DNA from: a virus
Strand: one strand, 5' to 3'
Length of the DNA stretch: 64,000 nucleotides
IMG/VR virus record: IMGVR_UViG_3300027969_002350
Location: 1 to 64,000 of that record
The translations under genes were made by a program, and so were the position numbers. Under the pieces are notes generated by a model. It ran no database searches, was not told the origin of the DNA, and saw only the letters and a program-made list of their open reading frames with translations. Numbering within the stretch: position 1 is the first letter of the stretch; the number at the start of each line of letters is the position of its first letter. Shown here one piece after another: positions 24,241 through 32,284 of this stretch.

Positions 24241-24548
24241 AAGAGTTTCTAAAAGGCTTATTTAATAAAAAAGAAGAACCTACAGGCAAAGAAGGTAAAG
24301 AACCTTGGGTCAATGTTGTTAATACAAACTTTGATGGAGAAAATCCTAACCAAGGCTTTATGGAATTGGAATGGAATAAAGCCTTTATCGAGTTTCTACG
24401 TAAGCATGGTTATGAAGGTGCCACAGATGAGGAAGTAGTCGACAAGTGGTTTACTGACCTCTGTAAGAATATTGGTGGCCAAATGGATGAAGAATCCAAA
24501 TTTGTTGCTGACGCTGACAAGTTACCAAAAAAGCGTAAGAAGACTTGA
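24237..24548 (+). CDS. Conserved phage hypothetical protein
   Basis: 103 aa, ATGA overlap with the upstream gene. Contains WVNVVNTNFDGENPNQGFM, then FIEFLRKHGYEGATDEEVVDKWF, and ends in a basic KKRKKT tail. The soluble helix-rich core has no recognised motif. The promoter of the next gene overlaps its stop codon. Confidence 0.65.
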   Translation: MKEFLKGLFNKKEEPTGKEGKEPWVNVVNTNFDGENPNQGFMELEWNKAFIEFLRKHGYEGATDEEVVDKWFTDLCKNIGGQMDEESKFVADADKLPKKRKKT

Positions 24549-24572
24549 CTTTAATTGATAATCGTGTATAAT
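24545..24572 (+). promoter_or_regulatory. Sigma70-type promoter, candidate leaderless start
   Basis: TTGACT (24545-24550), 16 nt, TATAAT (24567-24572); only 5 nt separate the -10 box from the ATG at 24578. Confidence 0.75.
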
Positions 24573-24577
24573 AGCGT

Positions 24578-24793
24578 ATGTCAACAAAATTAAATTGGAA
24601 CTTTGAAGTTAAATGGGTAGGTGATACTCATATATTATTAATCCTAACAAGGACCGATGATGACAACATTAAAAATGAAATGCTAATGACAGTTAAAGAG
24701 TATGCCGAATTTATGAGCTTGCTACAAGAGTTCAACATGCACTTTAAAGATAAAATTGATCAACAACTTATACAAGATTATTTAAATGGGTAA
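24578..24793 (+). CDS. Small phage hypothetical protein (candidate leaderless)
   Basis: 71 aa. No ribosome site can precede the ATG because the -10 box ends 5 nt upstream, so the transcript would start at or near the ATG. The sequence FEVKWVGDTHILLILTRTDD is beta-rich, followed by a helix (VKEYAEFMSLLQEFNMHF). It overlaps the start of rnh by 8 nt. Function unknown. Confidence 0.65.
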   Translation: MSTKLNWNFEVKWVGDTHILLILTRTDDDNIKNEMLMTVKEYAEFMSLLQEFNMHFKDKIDQQLIQDYLNG

Positions 24794-25775
24794 ACAATAC
24801 ATCCTAGTAGATGCCGCTAACATGTTCTTCCGTGCTAGACACGTTGTTCGCGGAGAAGATGCAGAAACTAAGGTAGGTATGGCTTACCACATTATGTTTA
24901 ACAGCATTAATAAGGTATGGCGCGACTTTAAAGGTAGTCACGTTGTAGTCTGCCTTGAAGGTCGAAGCTGGCGTAAAGATGTTGATACAAAATACAAGGC
25001 CAATCGTACTGCGGCACGTATGGCATTAAGTCCTAAAGAAGCAGAAGAAGATCGAATCTTTTGGCAGGCCTTTGACGAATTCAAAGACTATCTTACATCC
25101 AAATCCAACTGCACCGTTCTACAACATGAACGCTGTGAAGCAGATGATTTCATTGCTCGCTGGATTCAAAATCATCCAGAAGATGAACACGTTATTGTCA
25201 GCAGTGACAGCGATTTTTATCAACTACTCAAACCAAATGTTCGTCAGTTTAATGGCATCAGTAAACAACTAATTACAGTTGATGGTATCTTTGACGAAAA
25301 AGGTAAGCGCATTAAAGATAAGAAAACTAAAGAAGAACTTGCACCACCAGATCCAGAATGGTTGCTGTTTGAGAAATGTATACGTGGCGATAGCTCAGAC
25401 AATGTCTTTAGTGCTTTCCCCGGTGTACGTGAAAAAGGTACTAAGAATAAAGTTGGTTTGAGAGAAGCATTTGCTGACCGAAAAGACAAGGGCCTCAATT
25501 GGAATATGATGATGCTTCAGCGTTGGGTTGACCACGAAGGAAATGAACATAGAGTTCGTGATAGATATTTGCACAATAAGATGCTGATTGACTTGACAGA
25601 ACAGCCAGAAGATATTAAAATAGCATTAGATACAACTATTAGCGATTCCGTTAATAAACAAAGAGTACAGTCAGTGGGCTTACACTTTGTCAAGTTTTGT
25701 AGTAAATGGAACCTTGTCACTATCGCAGATAAGATGACTGACCATGGAGAGTACCTCGGAGCAACATATAAATGA
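24786..25775 (+). CDS. rnh: RNase H / 5'-3' exonuclease (T4 Rnh-like)
   Basis: 329 aa, against 305 for T4 RNase H. FEN-type active-site Asp residues are seen in ILVDAANMFF (D9), CEADDFIARW, VSSDSDFYQLL and GDSSDNVFSAFPG (helix-hairpin-helix start). The family removes RNA primers and 5' flaps from lagging-strand fragments, which fits the polymerase and clamp in this window. An insertion near residues 165-185 (KGKRIKDKKTKEE) differs from the T4 pattern. It overlaps the next gene by 4 nt. Confidence 0.9.
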   Translation: MGKQYILVDAANMFFRARHVVRGEDAETKVGMAYHIMFNSINKVWRDFKGSHVVVCLEGRSWRKDVDTKYKANRTAARMALSPKEAEEDRIFWQAFDEFKDYLTSKSNCTVLQHERCEADDFIARWIQNHPEDEHVIVSSDSDFYQLLKPNVRQFNGISKQLITVDGIFDEKGKRIKDKKTKEELAPPDPEWLLFEKCIRGDSSDNVFSAFPGVREKGTKNKVGLREAFADRKDKGLNWNMMMLQRWVDHEGNEHRVRDRYLHNKMLIDLTEQPEDIKIALDTTISDSVNKQRVQSVGLHFVKFCSKWNLVTIADKMTDHGEYLGATYK

Positions 25776-26242
25776 TTTTAGCAAAAAGTGTAATTAAAGA
25801 TAAGTTTTGGATCTTAGAAGAAAATGCCAAACGTGTTGGTATGATGAACTTCAAAGACAACAATTATACTATTAATCTTAAACGTAAAGATTTAATAGCG
25901 CAAAACGAAAACGAACTTAAAAATATGGGTATCGAGTTTGTTATTCGTGATTTAACACATGGCGGACATCTTGAGGTTATGGGATATCCTACAGACCAAG
26001 AAGAAGTGTTTAATGTAAAAGAGATTGATGGATTTCCTACATTTACTAAAAAAGCCCTAAGTAAAAGCACTCACGTAGCAGGTTGGTATGGTTTAAGATT
26101 TAAGAATGGATGGAGTATTAGTCTTTGCCCTAGACTTACCACTGTTAAAACTAATCAATATGTAGGACCATTTAAAACTAAAATGGATCTTAAAGTTGTC
26201 CTAGGACAGAAAAAAGATGCTATTTTAGACGATGATCTTTAA
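25772..26242 (+). CDS. Conserved phage hypothetical protein
   Basis: 156 aa, ATGA overlap with rnh. Begins MILAKSVIKDKFWILEEN and has a repeated beta-strand look; GWYGLRFKNGWSISLCPRL suggests a compact fold. I know similar genes next to rnh in other T4-like marine phages but no function. It could be part of the replication group by position only. Confidence 0.65.
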   Translation: MILAKSVIKDKFWILEENAKRVGMMNFKDNNYTINLKRKDLIAQNENELKNMGIEFVIRDLTHGGHLEVMGYPTDQEEVFNVKEIDGFPTFTKKALSKSTHVAGWYGLRFKNGWSISLCPRLTTVKTNQYVGPFKTKMDLKVVLGQKKDAILDDDL

Positions 26243-26268
26243 TTAAATAAGTATATAATGCTGTTTTT

Positions 26269-26276
26269 GATAAATA
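26269..26276 (+). promoter_or_regulatory. T4-type late promoter octamer
   Basis: GATAAATA, 18 nt before the ATG at 26295, with the ribosome site TAGGAGA between. A TATAAT at 26254-26259 has no matching -35. Confidence 0.5.
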
Positions 26277-26294
26277 ATAGTAGGAGAACAGCAA

Positions 26295-26612
26295 ATGGCA
26301 AGACCAAAACCTACTATATTATTAACGCACGTTGACCCCAGTACTTATAAAAGCGAAGAAGTATTAGAAGCCGAAGCCATCTATGCAGTATTCTTTCAAG
26401 GTAAGCCGTTTAACCTTCGTACTTTCTTAAATAGTTTACAAGATTATCCTGGACCAAAGTACAAGAAGGTCAGCTTTAGTAATCCAGGACATGCATTTAA
26501 CTTAATGGAAAAAATGAACAAGTTGTTCAAGTGTTCAGACTTTACTGTAGTAGAATTAAAAGAAGGGTCACTAGTCAATGAGTCAGACCTTGTCAAAAAA
26601 ACAGATAAGTGA
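26295..26612 (+). CDS. Conserved phage hypothetical protein
   Basis: 105 aa with a good ribosome site (TAGGAGA). The pattern ILLTHVDPSTYKSEEVLEAEAIYAVFF, then GPKYKKVSFSNPGHAFNLMEKMN is alpha/beta and soluble. It overlaps the next start by 35 nt. Function unknown. Confidence 0.65.
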   Translation: MARPKPTILLTHVDPSTYKSEEVLEAEAIYAVFFQGKPFNLRTFLNSLQDYPGPKYKKVSFSNPGHAFNLMEKMNKLFKCSDFTVVELKEGSLVNESDLVKKTDK

Positions 26613-26919
26613 ATCAATATTTAAACAGTTAAAAGTCTCAGTAGGGCAAGACTTAGAGTTTTTTCAAATATTTAAAAACATCAAAGGTACTAGATTTACC
26701 AGCACTGGGTTTGAGTTGGCTAAGAAACTTTGGAAAATATATCCAATAAAATTCAAACAAGAATACAGAGTACTGAACAAAACGTTGTTACTACTAGATG
26801 AGCGTATGGATTGGCCATATTATCTAAGTAAACGTCAATTGGTATTATTCAGTGAAATGGATGCGTTCGAGTTTACATTATATTCAGGTGATATAAATCT
26901 ATGGTCCAACAAATTTTAA
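26578..26919 (+). CDS. Conserved phage hypothetical protein
   Basis: 113 aa, helical and basic in the N-terminal half (LAKKLWKIYPIKFKQEYRV), ending in an aromatic stretch. Overlaps both neighbours, so part of one translated chain ending in the oxygenase gene. No recognised motif. Confidence 0.6.
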   Translation: MSQTLSKKQISESIFKQLKVSVGQDLEFFQIFKNIKGTRFTSTGFELAKKLWKIYPIKFKQEYRVLNKTLLLLDERMDWPYYLSKRQLVLFSEMDAFEFTLYSGDINLWSNKF

Positions 26920-27596
26920 ACACAATCAAAGAACAAGGTTATTGCATTGTTCAAAACGCCATTAATGTTGAGGACATAGACGGTCTTAATTATTTACAAA
27001 GATATTTAGAACCACAACGAGGTCACGATTATACTGCAAAATATTTTCCAAGAAAAACTTTACACGAAGCCGGTAAACTTGCTATATGGTGGAGTCAACA
27101 AGTTGTCGGTTGGGAATGTGTTAAATCTATTAATCAGAGTTTATTAGGAATTACCAAAGGCTGGTTTGATAATAACATTATCTATGTTAGTGATGTTATT
27201 ACTAATGAGCCTGGTAATCAATTTGTAAAACCACACATTGATAGTCCATACCGTTTTGATCAATGGCATGAAACTTTTGAATTACTAGGCGTTCAATGTA
27301 TCGTGCCATTATGCAATTTTAACAAGGAAAATGGCGGTACTGGAATATATCCTGGCAGCCATTTAAAAAATTGGATTGTCAAGGACTGCTATCGAGGAGT
27401 TTATACTGAAGAATTTTTAAAACATGTTGTCCAACCAGAAATGAATCCAGGAGATGTGTTGATTTACAATCCAAGAGTGCTACATAGTACCATGCCAAAT
27501 AACACAAATATAACACGAAGAGCTTTGCTAACTCACATAACTACCAAAGAATTAGCAGAAGAAATGAAATTGGTTGACAATTTGTATTTAGAATGA
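26901..27596 (+). CDS. 2-oxoglutarate/Fe(II) oxygenase, PhyH-like
   Basis: 231 aa. The double-stranded beta-helix iron ligands are visible as HxD in VKPHIDSPYRFD, the distal His in NPRVLHSTMPN, and the 2-oxoglutarate-binding Arg in TRRALLTH. GGTGIYPGSHLKNW is the typical PhyH strand. These enzymes hydroxylate small molecules, lipids, nucleobases or proteins; the substrate is not evident here. It overlaps the gene before by 19 nt and is followed by a minus-strand gene. Confidence 0.85.
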   Translation: MVQQILNTIKEQGYCIVQNAINVEDIDGLNYLQRYLEPQRGHDYTAKYFPRKTLHEAGKLAIWWSQQVVGWECVKSINQSLLGITKGWFDNNIIYVSDVITNEPGNQFVKPHIDSPYRFDQWHETFELLGVQCIVPLCNFNKENGGTGIYPGSHLKNWIVKDCYRGVYTEEFLKHVVQPEMNPGDVLIYNPRVLHSTMPNNTNITRRALLTHITTKELAEEMKLVDNLYLE

Positions 27597-27597
27597 T

Positions 27598-28104
27598 TTA
27601 ATCTTTAAAGAAACGTAGACTACAAAAATAAGCAAATTCATCGGACTCATTAGATACTTGATGCCATTGTAAAATTTGTACCTGAATTGGTTGCGTATAA
27701 TATGCAGAATCTATTAATTCTACTTGATTAATATTAAGAGTAGGTGCAGGAGGCTCGACATTATAATTCATAGTAATTTGATCAACAATCGATTTATACC
27801 AACTCATCTTAACATTATTACAATTGACTAATGGTAAATTTGTTGCTATTGGGTTCCAAGGAACAGTTGTAGTTGGTGCATCCAAATGTATTGCACTTTT
27901 ATCATTAGGAGGCATTATAAAAAAAACTACACTCTGTAAGTTTTTAATGCCTAACAATGTTGCTATTTCTTTTATTTGTATTTCGGACGCTCGAAATACT
28001 CTAGTTTTTTTATCCAAAAGATCTTTATCTTTATATAAAATATCAAATAAAGCAGTAGGATTATATTCAAATTCTGTTAATTTATAATTTGGTAAAGTGT
28101 TCAT
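27598..28104 (-). CDS. 2OG-Fe(II) oxygenase-like protein
   Basis: 168 aa from the ATG at 28104 (MNTLPNYKL); an in-frame TTG further upstream is the -35-like TTGACA and not a likely start. AIHLDAP gives a candidate HxD iron motif and the C-terminal ILQWHQVSN plus CSLRFF could supply the distal His and Arg. The central NLPLVNCNNVKMSWY fits the strand pattern of small phage oxygenases. It converges with the PhyH-like gene. Activity is inferred only. Confidence 0.55.
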   Translation of the reverse strand: MNTLPNYKLTEFEYNPTALFDILYKDKDLLDKKTRVFRASEIQIKEIATLLGIKNLQSVVFFIMPPNDKSAIHLDAPTTTVPWNPIATNLPLVNCNNVKMSWYKSIVDQITMNYNVEPPAPTLNINQVELIDSAYYTQPIQVQILQWHQVSNESDEFAYFCSLRFFKD

Positions 28105-28207
28105 ACAAATATTTAGTTCTTGTGTCAACGAAATACTGAGCTGCCGCGTTATATATATGTAGGGACAAAAATGTCACTACAGTTCATTAACCAAAAGGAA
28201 ACGTAAA

Positions 28208-28504
28208 ATGAAAAATCTTATCGCCACACTAATCGTTGCAGTTGCCGCAACATCCGCTCTTGCCGCTGAACCAGCTAAGGTTGAAGCAGTTAAGAAACCA
28301 GAAGCTACTGCCACCGCAGTTCCTGCTACACCAAAGGAAATGCCTAAGGTTGAAAAGCCAAAGACAAAAGCTGAAAAAGATGCCGCTAAAAAGGATGCTA
28401 AACCAGCAGACACTAAAAGTGCCGCTCCAGCCGCAACTCCAGCACCTGCTGCCAAAGCAGACGAAAAGGCTGTTGCTAAGCCTGCCACAGCACCAACTAA
28501 GTAA
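28208..28504 (+). CDS. Secreted Ala/Lys/Pro-rich protein with signal peptide
   Basis: 98 aa, AAAGGAAACG ribosome site. The first 20 residues form a signal peptide (MKNLIATLIVAVAATSALA, cleavage after ALA-A). The mature part is low complexity, rich in Ala, Lys, Pro and Glu (KPKTKAEKDAAKKDAKP), probably unfolded and periplasmic. Secreted proteins with this look are common in betaproteobacteria, so it may derive from a host. It is a rare example of an exported phage protein outside lysis genes. Function unknown. Confidence 0.75.
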   Translation: MKNLIATLIVAVAATSALAAEPAKVEAVKKPEATATAVPATPKEMPKVEKPKTKAEKDAAKKDAKPADTKSAAPAATPAPAAKADEKAVAKPATAPTK

Positions 28505-28688
28505 TTTAGAATTAAACGATGAAGACTATGATGGTGGTTCAGACGACATAGATCTTCATCGTGGCTACAATAGACCTAAACTTATTACTGTTGACTTAGA
28601 CAATGATGATATTAGTGACTATGTAGCACTTAGATTACAACTAGCTAGAGCAAAGGCCTTAGAGGCTTATCGAGAAAAATGGGCATAA
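28473..28688 (+). CDS. Possible overlapping gene or frameshift extension
   Basis: In a frame +1 relative to the secreted protein, a well-formed sequence continues past its stop codon: LELNDEDYDGG, then RGYNRPKLITVDLDNDD, ending RAKALEAYREKWA. It stops right at a terminator hairpin. No ATG lies in this frame after 28420; a TTG at 28473 with AAAAGG upstream is the best start (71 aa). Alternatively a +1 frameshift near 28500 would fuse it to the secreted protein. Which applies cannot be decided here. Confidence 0.4.
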   Translation: MLSLPQHQLSNLELNDEDYDGGSDDIDLHRGYNRPKLITVDLDNDDISDYVALRLQLARAKALEAYREKWA

Positions 28689-28704
28689 TGCCCATTTTTC
28701 TTTA
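28674..28704. terminator. Bidirectional rho-independent terminator
   Basis: Perfect 11-bp stem GAAAAATGGGC / GCCCATTTTTC (28674-28684 and 28690-28700) with loop ATAAT; A/T runs on both sides. It lies between convergent genes. Confidence 0.8.
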
Positions 28705-30018
28705 TGTCCTAACAGGTAATATTTCATGTACCTTTGGGGGTGGTAATAGTTTTTCAGTGTCTGGCGGTAGGGCATCTATTATTTCAACTAACCAAGGAAA
28801 TGTTACTTTCCAGTCAGTGCCTCGTTTTTTATCAAGTCTGCCTAAAAATAATGACAAATCTAATATGTGCCCGGGTTGCGTCGTAGATCCTTCTATTTCA
28901 TTAAAAATGGCGGCAACATATTCTTTATAATTGGAACCTTTAGTAAAAATTTTCTCGTTTAATTCTAATAGTTCTTTAAAGTATTTTGTATAAGTACCTT
29001 TAGGCATAATATGCGGATCAAACATTATAGGGTTTATGCATTTATTATAGTTAACTTCAATGTGTTTTATTTTTTGCCATTCTACAACTTTTCTAATTAG
29101 TTTTGCAGTATACGGAATACTCAATGTACTCACTGTTAAATTAAATTGCATTTTAATGTTATCTTCTTGGCACTCGTTTAGTATGTATAATAAATTTTCT
29201 TCAAATGTTTCCATGTCATGGCCAAAGCGAATATATTCGCTTTCAGATCCCCAACAATCAATACTAGCAGTTATTTCTACACAACGAACTGTTTTAGAAA
29301 GATCTTTAATTTTTCTAATGCCACGTTTAAATAGTTCTGGTTTGATTTGTAAGTTACTATAAATCTCAGCGTCTACTTCTAAATTAGGATGTGCAATCAT
29401 CCAATCAATACAATCATATGTCTCTTGCTGGATAAAAGGTTCGCCGCCAAGAATGTCAAATGCTCGTAGACTAGAATAATTTTCTTCCATCCAAGTATAA
29501 AATTTTGCAAGACGTACTTTATAATTTGCATCTAGATCCCACGGATCCATGCCATTTACTCTGCCTTCGCCTATTGATTGTTTTTCTAATAACCATGCAC
29601 TACTTTGATTTGGTCCGCAGTAAACACATTTCATATTGCATTTATTATTAAAATGCACAGATAGCATTGTCGGTTTAACTCTTACTGCTGATGGATTAGT
29701 TAATAACTCCGATGGTACATATCTAGCATTTTCATCATTTTTTAAAAATTGTATTCGATCACTTAAACCACTGTGAAGTTCTTGATCTCTACAATGTTCA
29801 CAACCGCGGCCGTCGCTGGGCCATTCACCGCGTAACATTTTTTCTCTGTGTTCAACTACTGGTCCAGAATTATGAAAATCATAATCATCTGCTATAAATG
29901 AATTTTTGTTCCTGTGACAGCCACTGCTCATGTTTTCCCATAGGTACAAACTAACTTGACTCCATTTTAATAGACAGGCTTTGTCGCTGGGAGGCGGAAA
30001 CCATTTTGCTAATGACAT
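28702..30018 (-). CDS. Radical SAM protein, N-terminal twitch type
   Basis: 438 aa. The radical SAM cluster CNMKCVYC (C127, C131, C134) is followed by the LGGEPF loop. N-terminal Cys residues (C15, C34, and C73/C76 in GCEHC) sit where N-terminal twitch-type enzymes hold an extra Fe-S cluster. Twitch/SPASM enzymes usually act on peptides, proteins or sugars. Ribosome site AAGGATA. It follows the second radical SAM gene on this strand and is transcribed into the 28.68-kb terminator. Confidence 0.85.
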   Translation of the reverse strand: MSLAKWFPPPSDKACLLKWSQVSLYLWENMSSGCHRNKNSFIADDYDFHNSGPVVEHREKMLRGEWPSDGRGCEHCRDQELHSGLSDRIQFLKNDENARYVPSELLTNPSAVRVKPTMLSVHFNNKCNMKCVYCGPNQSSAWLLEKQSIGEGRVNGMDPWDLDANYKVRLAKFYTWMEENYSSLRAFDILGGEPFIQQETYDCIDWMIAHPNLEVDAEIYSNLQIKPELFKRGIRKIKDLSKTVRCVEITASIDCWGSESEYIRFGHDMETFEENLLYILNECQEDNIKMQFNLTVSTLSIPYTAKLIRKVVEWQKIKHIEVNYNKCINPIMFDPHIMPKGTYTKYFKELLELNEKIFTKGSNYKEYVAAIFNEIEGSTTQPGHILDLSLFLGRLDKKRGTDWKVTFPWLVEIIDALPPDTEKLLPPPKVHEILPVRT

Positions 30019-30030
30019 ATTTTATCCTTT

Positions 30031-31371
30031 TTAACTACTCGTATTTATTACATTCATTTTAGCCCACCACTCTTGTAAAAATGGATAGTCTTTTATAACA
30101 TCTGTTATGTATGATTTTCTTATGGTATCTGTTTTGTTTGCCCATGTAACGCCTCGGCAAAGTCTTTCTAATTGGTGAGTATTAAGTTTATCTAAATTTA
30201 CATTTGTTCTATGTTCTATAATATTTGCTATTGATTCTAACTGTTGATAAGAATAAGGAAGCAATGTATCTTTATAATCTTTTATTATTGTTCTAAATTC
30301 TTCCAACCAAGGTTTTTTGTATTCACCCAAAAACTCAAATCCTAAATGCCAATTATTTTGATTAGGCTTAATCAAAGTAGCACTGGCAATATCTGCTTGT
30401 TCTTCTACTAAAAATTCAATAAACTCTCGCAGGCCAGATAGACTCAAATTTGTTAATGTGATGCCTGCTCGTATAGTATGCTCATAGTCTTCTCTTGTTT
30501 CTTTATATCTAAAACTGTTATGAATTATTCTAAAATTTGTTTTCCATTTTTCCCAGTTTAATCCAGTTCTGATATATTCAGCGGCTTTCCCGCCACTCTC
30601 TATACTTGCATGAACATACACCATGTTAAACTTGTTAATCATTTCTACAAAGTCATAACCTTTAAATTTTAATATACTAAGATTTGTTATGTAAGACATG
30701 TAAATATCTTCGTAGTCACAGTTCTGTATTAAATGATTCATAAAGTCCCAATGAACTTCGTGAAACAGCGGTTCTCCGCCCACCCATTGAATATAGTCGA
30801 GAACTCCGGCATCGGCTGCCGCTTGCATTTCTTTTAATAAATGTTCTTGTCTTAAATCTTTATCAAAGTTAGTTATATTAGGACGAGTATCAGAATCTTC
30901 GTATCCTACATGCTCGATTCCATGTGCATCTTCCTCATGTTCAATTGCTGAGCTAGCAAACCAATCACAATGTCTACATTTATAATTGCAGATATTATTA
31001 AATCTATAATCAAAACTTCGCATTGGCATTGTTGTAGTACCATCTGGTGCTGTTTTTTCTAATGATTCTAGGTAAAACTTTTTATATCTTTTATTAAAAC
31101 TATCTTTATAAGAATTAACCCTAGTAACCTTGTTACCCTGTACATTGCAGTTATAACAATCTTTTGGCAATATTCCATTCATCATTTGATGTCTAATAGA
31201 TTTAAGATGCGGGGAATTTTGATAATCGTCTAAACTATGAGGATTTAATAGCTCGCCCTTTTCATCAAATGCGCTAGGAGACATACTACAGACTTTTCTA
31301 AGATAATCCGAATTGTGATGTGCATGAAGCCATGGTGCCAGACAAAAATTCTCAGGTATTACAATATTCAT
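30031..31371 (-). CDS. Radical SAM protein, N-terminal twitch type
   Basis: 446 aa from the ATG at 31371 (MNIVIPENFCLAPWLHAHH), chosen because the FCxxPWxH block opens this protein family and a late promoter box precedes it by 5 nt; longer versions run into the promoter. N-terminal Cys are C10, C28 and C72/C75; the radical SAM motif is CNYKCRHC (C128, C132, C135), with VGGEPLF as SAM loop. The end reads FLQEWWAKM. The substrate is unknown. It is divergent from the small-gene cluster starting at 31438. Confidence 0.85.
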   Translation of the reverse strand: MNIVIPENFCLAPWLHAHHNSDYLRKVCSMSPSAFDEKGELLNPHSLDDYQNSPHLKSIRHQMMNGILPKDCYNCNVQGNKVTRVNSYKDSFNKRYKKFYLESLEKTAPDGTTTMPMRSFDYRFNNICNYKCRHCDWFASSAIEHEEDAHGIEHVGYEDSDTRPNITNFDKDLRQEHLLKEMQAAADAGVLDYIQWVGGEPLFHEVHWDFMNHLIQNCDYEDIYMSYITNLSILKFKGYDFVEMINKFNMVYVHASIESGGKAAEYIRTGLNWEKWKTNFRIIHNSFRYKETREDYEHTIRAGITLTNLSLSGLREFIEFLVEEQADIASATLIKPNQNNWHLGFEFLGEYKKPWLEEFRTIIKDYKDTLLPYSYQQLESIANIIEHRTNVNLDKLNTHQLERLCRGVTWANKTDTIRKSYITDVIKDYPFLQEWWAKMNVINTSS

Positions 31372-31376
31372 GCTGT

Positions 31377-31384
31377 TATTTATA
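31377..31384 (-). promoter_or_regulatory. T4-type late promoter octamer (minus)
   Basis: TATAAATA on the minus strand, 5 nt before the ATG at 31371, the same unusually short spacing as at 2943 and 37556. Confidence 0.65.
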
Positions 31385-31402
31385 GAACTGATTCTTGACA
31401 AA

Positions 31403-31431
31403 TTGACACAAATTGATTCCGAGTGTATAAT
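31403..31431 (+). promoter_or_regulatory. Sigma70-type promoter, candidate leaderless start
   Basis: TTGACA (31403-31408), 17 nt, TATAAT (31426-31431); ATG follows after 6 nt at 31438. First member of the repeated promoter series. Confidence 0.8.
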
Positions 31432-31437
31432 TACGTT

Positions 31438-31680
31438 ATGAACAAAGAAAAAGTAAACGAAATTGTACAGTGGACTGGTGCGTTTTTTATTACAGCCGGC
31501 CACGTCCTAAATACACTTGGTAGCGCATACCACCAAGATTTTTGGAATATTGCGGCATTTGCAGTTGGAACAACCCTGTTTTTAACATGGACAATCCGTG
31601 TTGCAAATAAGCCACAGATGGCTGTTAACATAGCCGCATTGGCTACAATGGCAGTCGGACTATACAAAGCCTTTAATTGA
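31438..31680 (+). CDS. Small membrane protein (candidate leaderless)
   Basis: 80 aa from the ATG at 31438. Three hydrophobic segments: VQWTGAFFITAGHVLNTLG, WNIAAFAVGTTLFLTWTI and MAVNIAALATMAVGLY. It probably sits in the inner membrane. The -10 box ends only 6 nt upstream of the ATG, so no ribosome site fits. Its stop codon overlaps the next promoter. Function unknown. Confidence 0.65.
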   Translation: MNKEKVNEIVQWTGAFFITAGHVLNTLGSAYHQDFWNIAAFAVGTTLFLTWTIRVANKPQMAVNIAALATMAVGLYKAFN

Positions 31681-31705
31681 CACAAATTGGTTTTGGCTAT
31701 ATAAT
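31677..31705 (+). promoter_or_regulatory. Sigma70-type promoter, repeat unit
   Basis: TTGACA, 17 nt, TATAAT (31700-31705). The block TTGACACAAATTGGTTTTGG (31677-31696) recurs exactly at 31891-31910. The ATG at 31712 follows after 6 nt. Confidence 0.85.
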
Positions 31706-31711
31706 ACTTGT

Positions 31712-31894
31712 ATGACACTAGCAAACGAACTTCCAAAAGGTCTTCAAACTGAAGACGAAATTTTAGCCGCAGGCTTTGCATTAATGAAGGAACAACTGGG
31801 CTTAAAATCAGCCCGTTATTACTTCTATTACAATGAAGACTATCCTAGTGACTTAGTTAACGAGTATCTTTGGTTACAAGAACCCGTTAATTGA
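31712..31894 (+). CDS. Small phage protein (candidate leaderless)
   Basis: 60 aa. The ATG lies 6 nt after the -10 box. Sequence TLANELPKGLQTEDEILAAG is helical, followed by an aromatic stretch (RYYFYYNEDYPSD). No known motif. The stop codon lies inside the following promoter's -35 region. Confidence 0.6.
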   Translation: MTLANELPKGLQTEDEILAAGFALMKEQLGLKSARYYFYYNEDYPSDLVNEYLWLQEPVN

Positions 31895-31919
31895 CACAAA
31901 TTGGTTTTGGTAGTATAAT
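31891..31919 (+). promoter_or_regulatory. Sigma70-type promoter, repeat unit
   Basis: TTGACA (31891-31896), 17 nt, TATAAT (31914-31919). Exact repeat of the 20-nt block at 31677. Leader of about 24 nt with AAGGAA before the ATG at 31950. Confidence 0.85.
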
Positions 31920-31949
31920 ATACACATAGACAGCAAAAAAGGAACTTAT

Positions 31950-32231
31950 ATGTCATACGTAATTGTCGCAAAAGGTACAGGACTTATCGTAACAGATGGC
32001 CCTAATCACAGTAAAGCCTACAAGACTTATGCCGCCGCTCGTGCTACTCGCACTCGTCTTTGCAATAAAGCAGGTTGGAATGCTGGTGATTTGAGCATTG
32101 TTGCTCGCGAAACTTATCGTGCGCCAGGTAGGATCACTGTTAAGAACTTGATGACTGGCAAAGATGTAGAAATCGATGCTGATACACCTTGGGCTTGTCG
32201 TGTAGACAGCGAAGCGTTTTGGTGTAATTAA
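31950..32231 (+). CDS. Small phage protein, conserved type
   Basis: 93 aa with ribosome site AAGGAA. Basic N-terminal half (AYKTYAAARATRTRLCNKAG) and a beta-rich C-terminal half (GRITVKNLMTGKDVEIDA). Conserved-looking but no known function. Likely early because of its promoter. Confidence 0.65.
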   Translation: MSYVIVAKGTGLIVTDGPNHSKAYKTYAAARATRTRLCNKAGWNAGDLSIVARETYRAPGRITVKNLMTGKDVEIDADTPWACRVDSEAFWCN

Positions 32232-32260
32232 TTGACACAAATTAGGTTTTATTGTATAAT
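32232..32260 (+). promoter_or_regulatory. Sigma70-type promoter, repeat unit
   Basis: TTGACA (32232-32237), 17 nt, TATAAT (32255-32260); spacer CAAATTAGG-like variant of the repeat. Confidence 0.85.
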
Positions 32261-32284
32261 ACATTATCGCAACAAGGAGTTAAC

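Noticed and set aside
28177-28488. Ala-rich hydrophobic minus-strand open frame
   Set aside because: Antisense of the Ala/Lys/Pro-rich secreted protein; low complexity explains the lack of stops.
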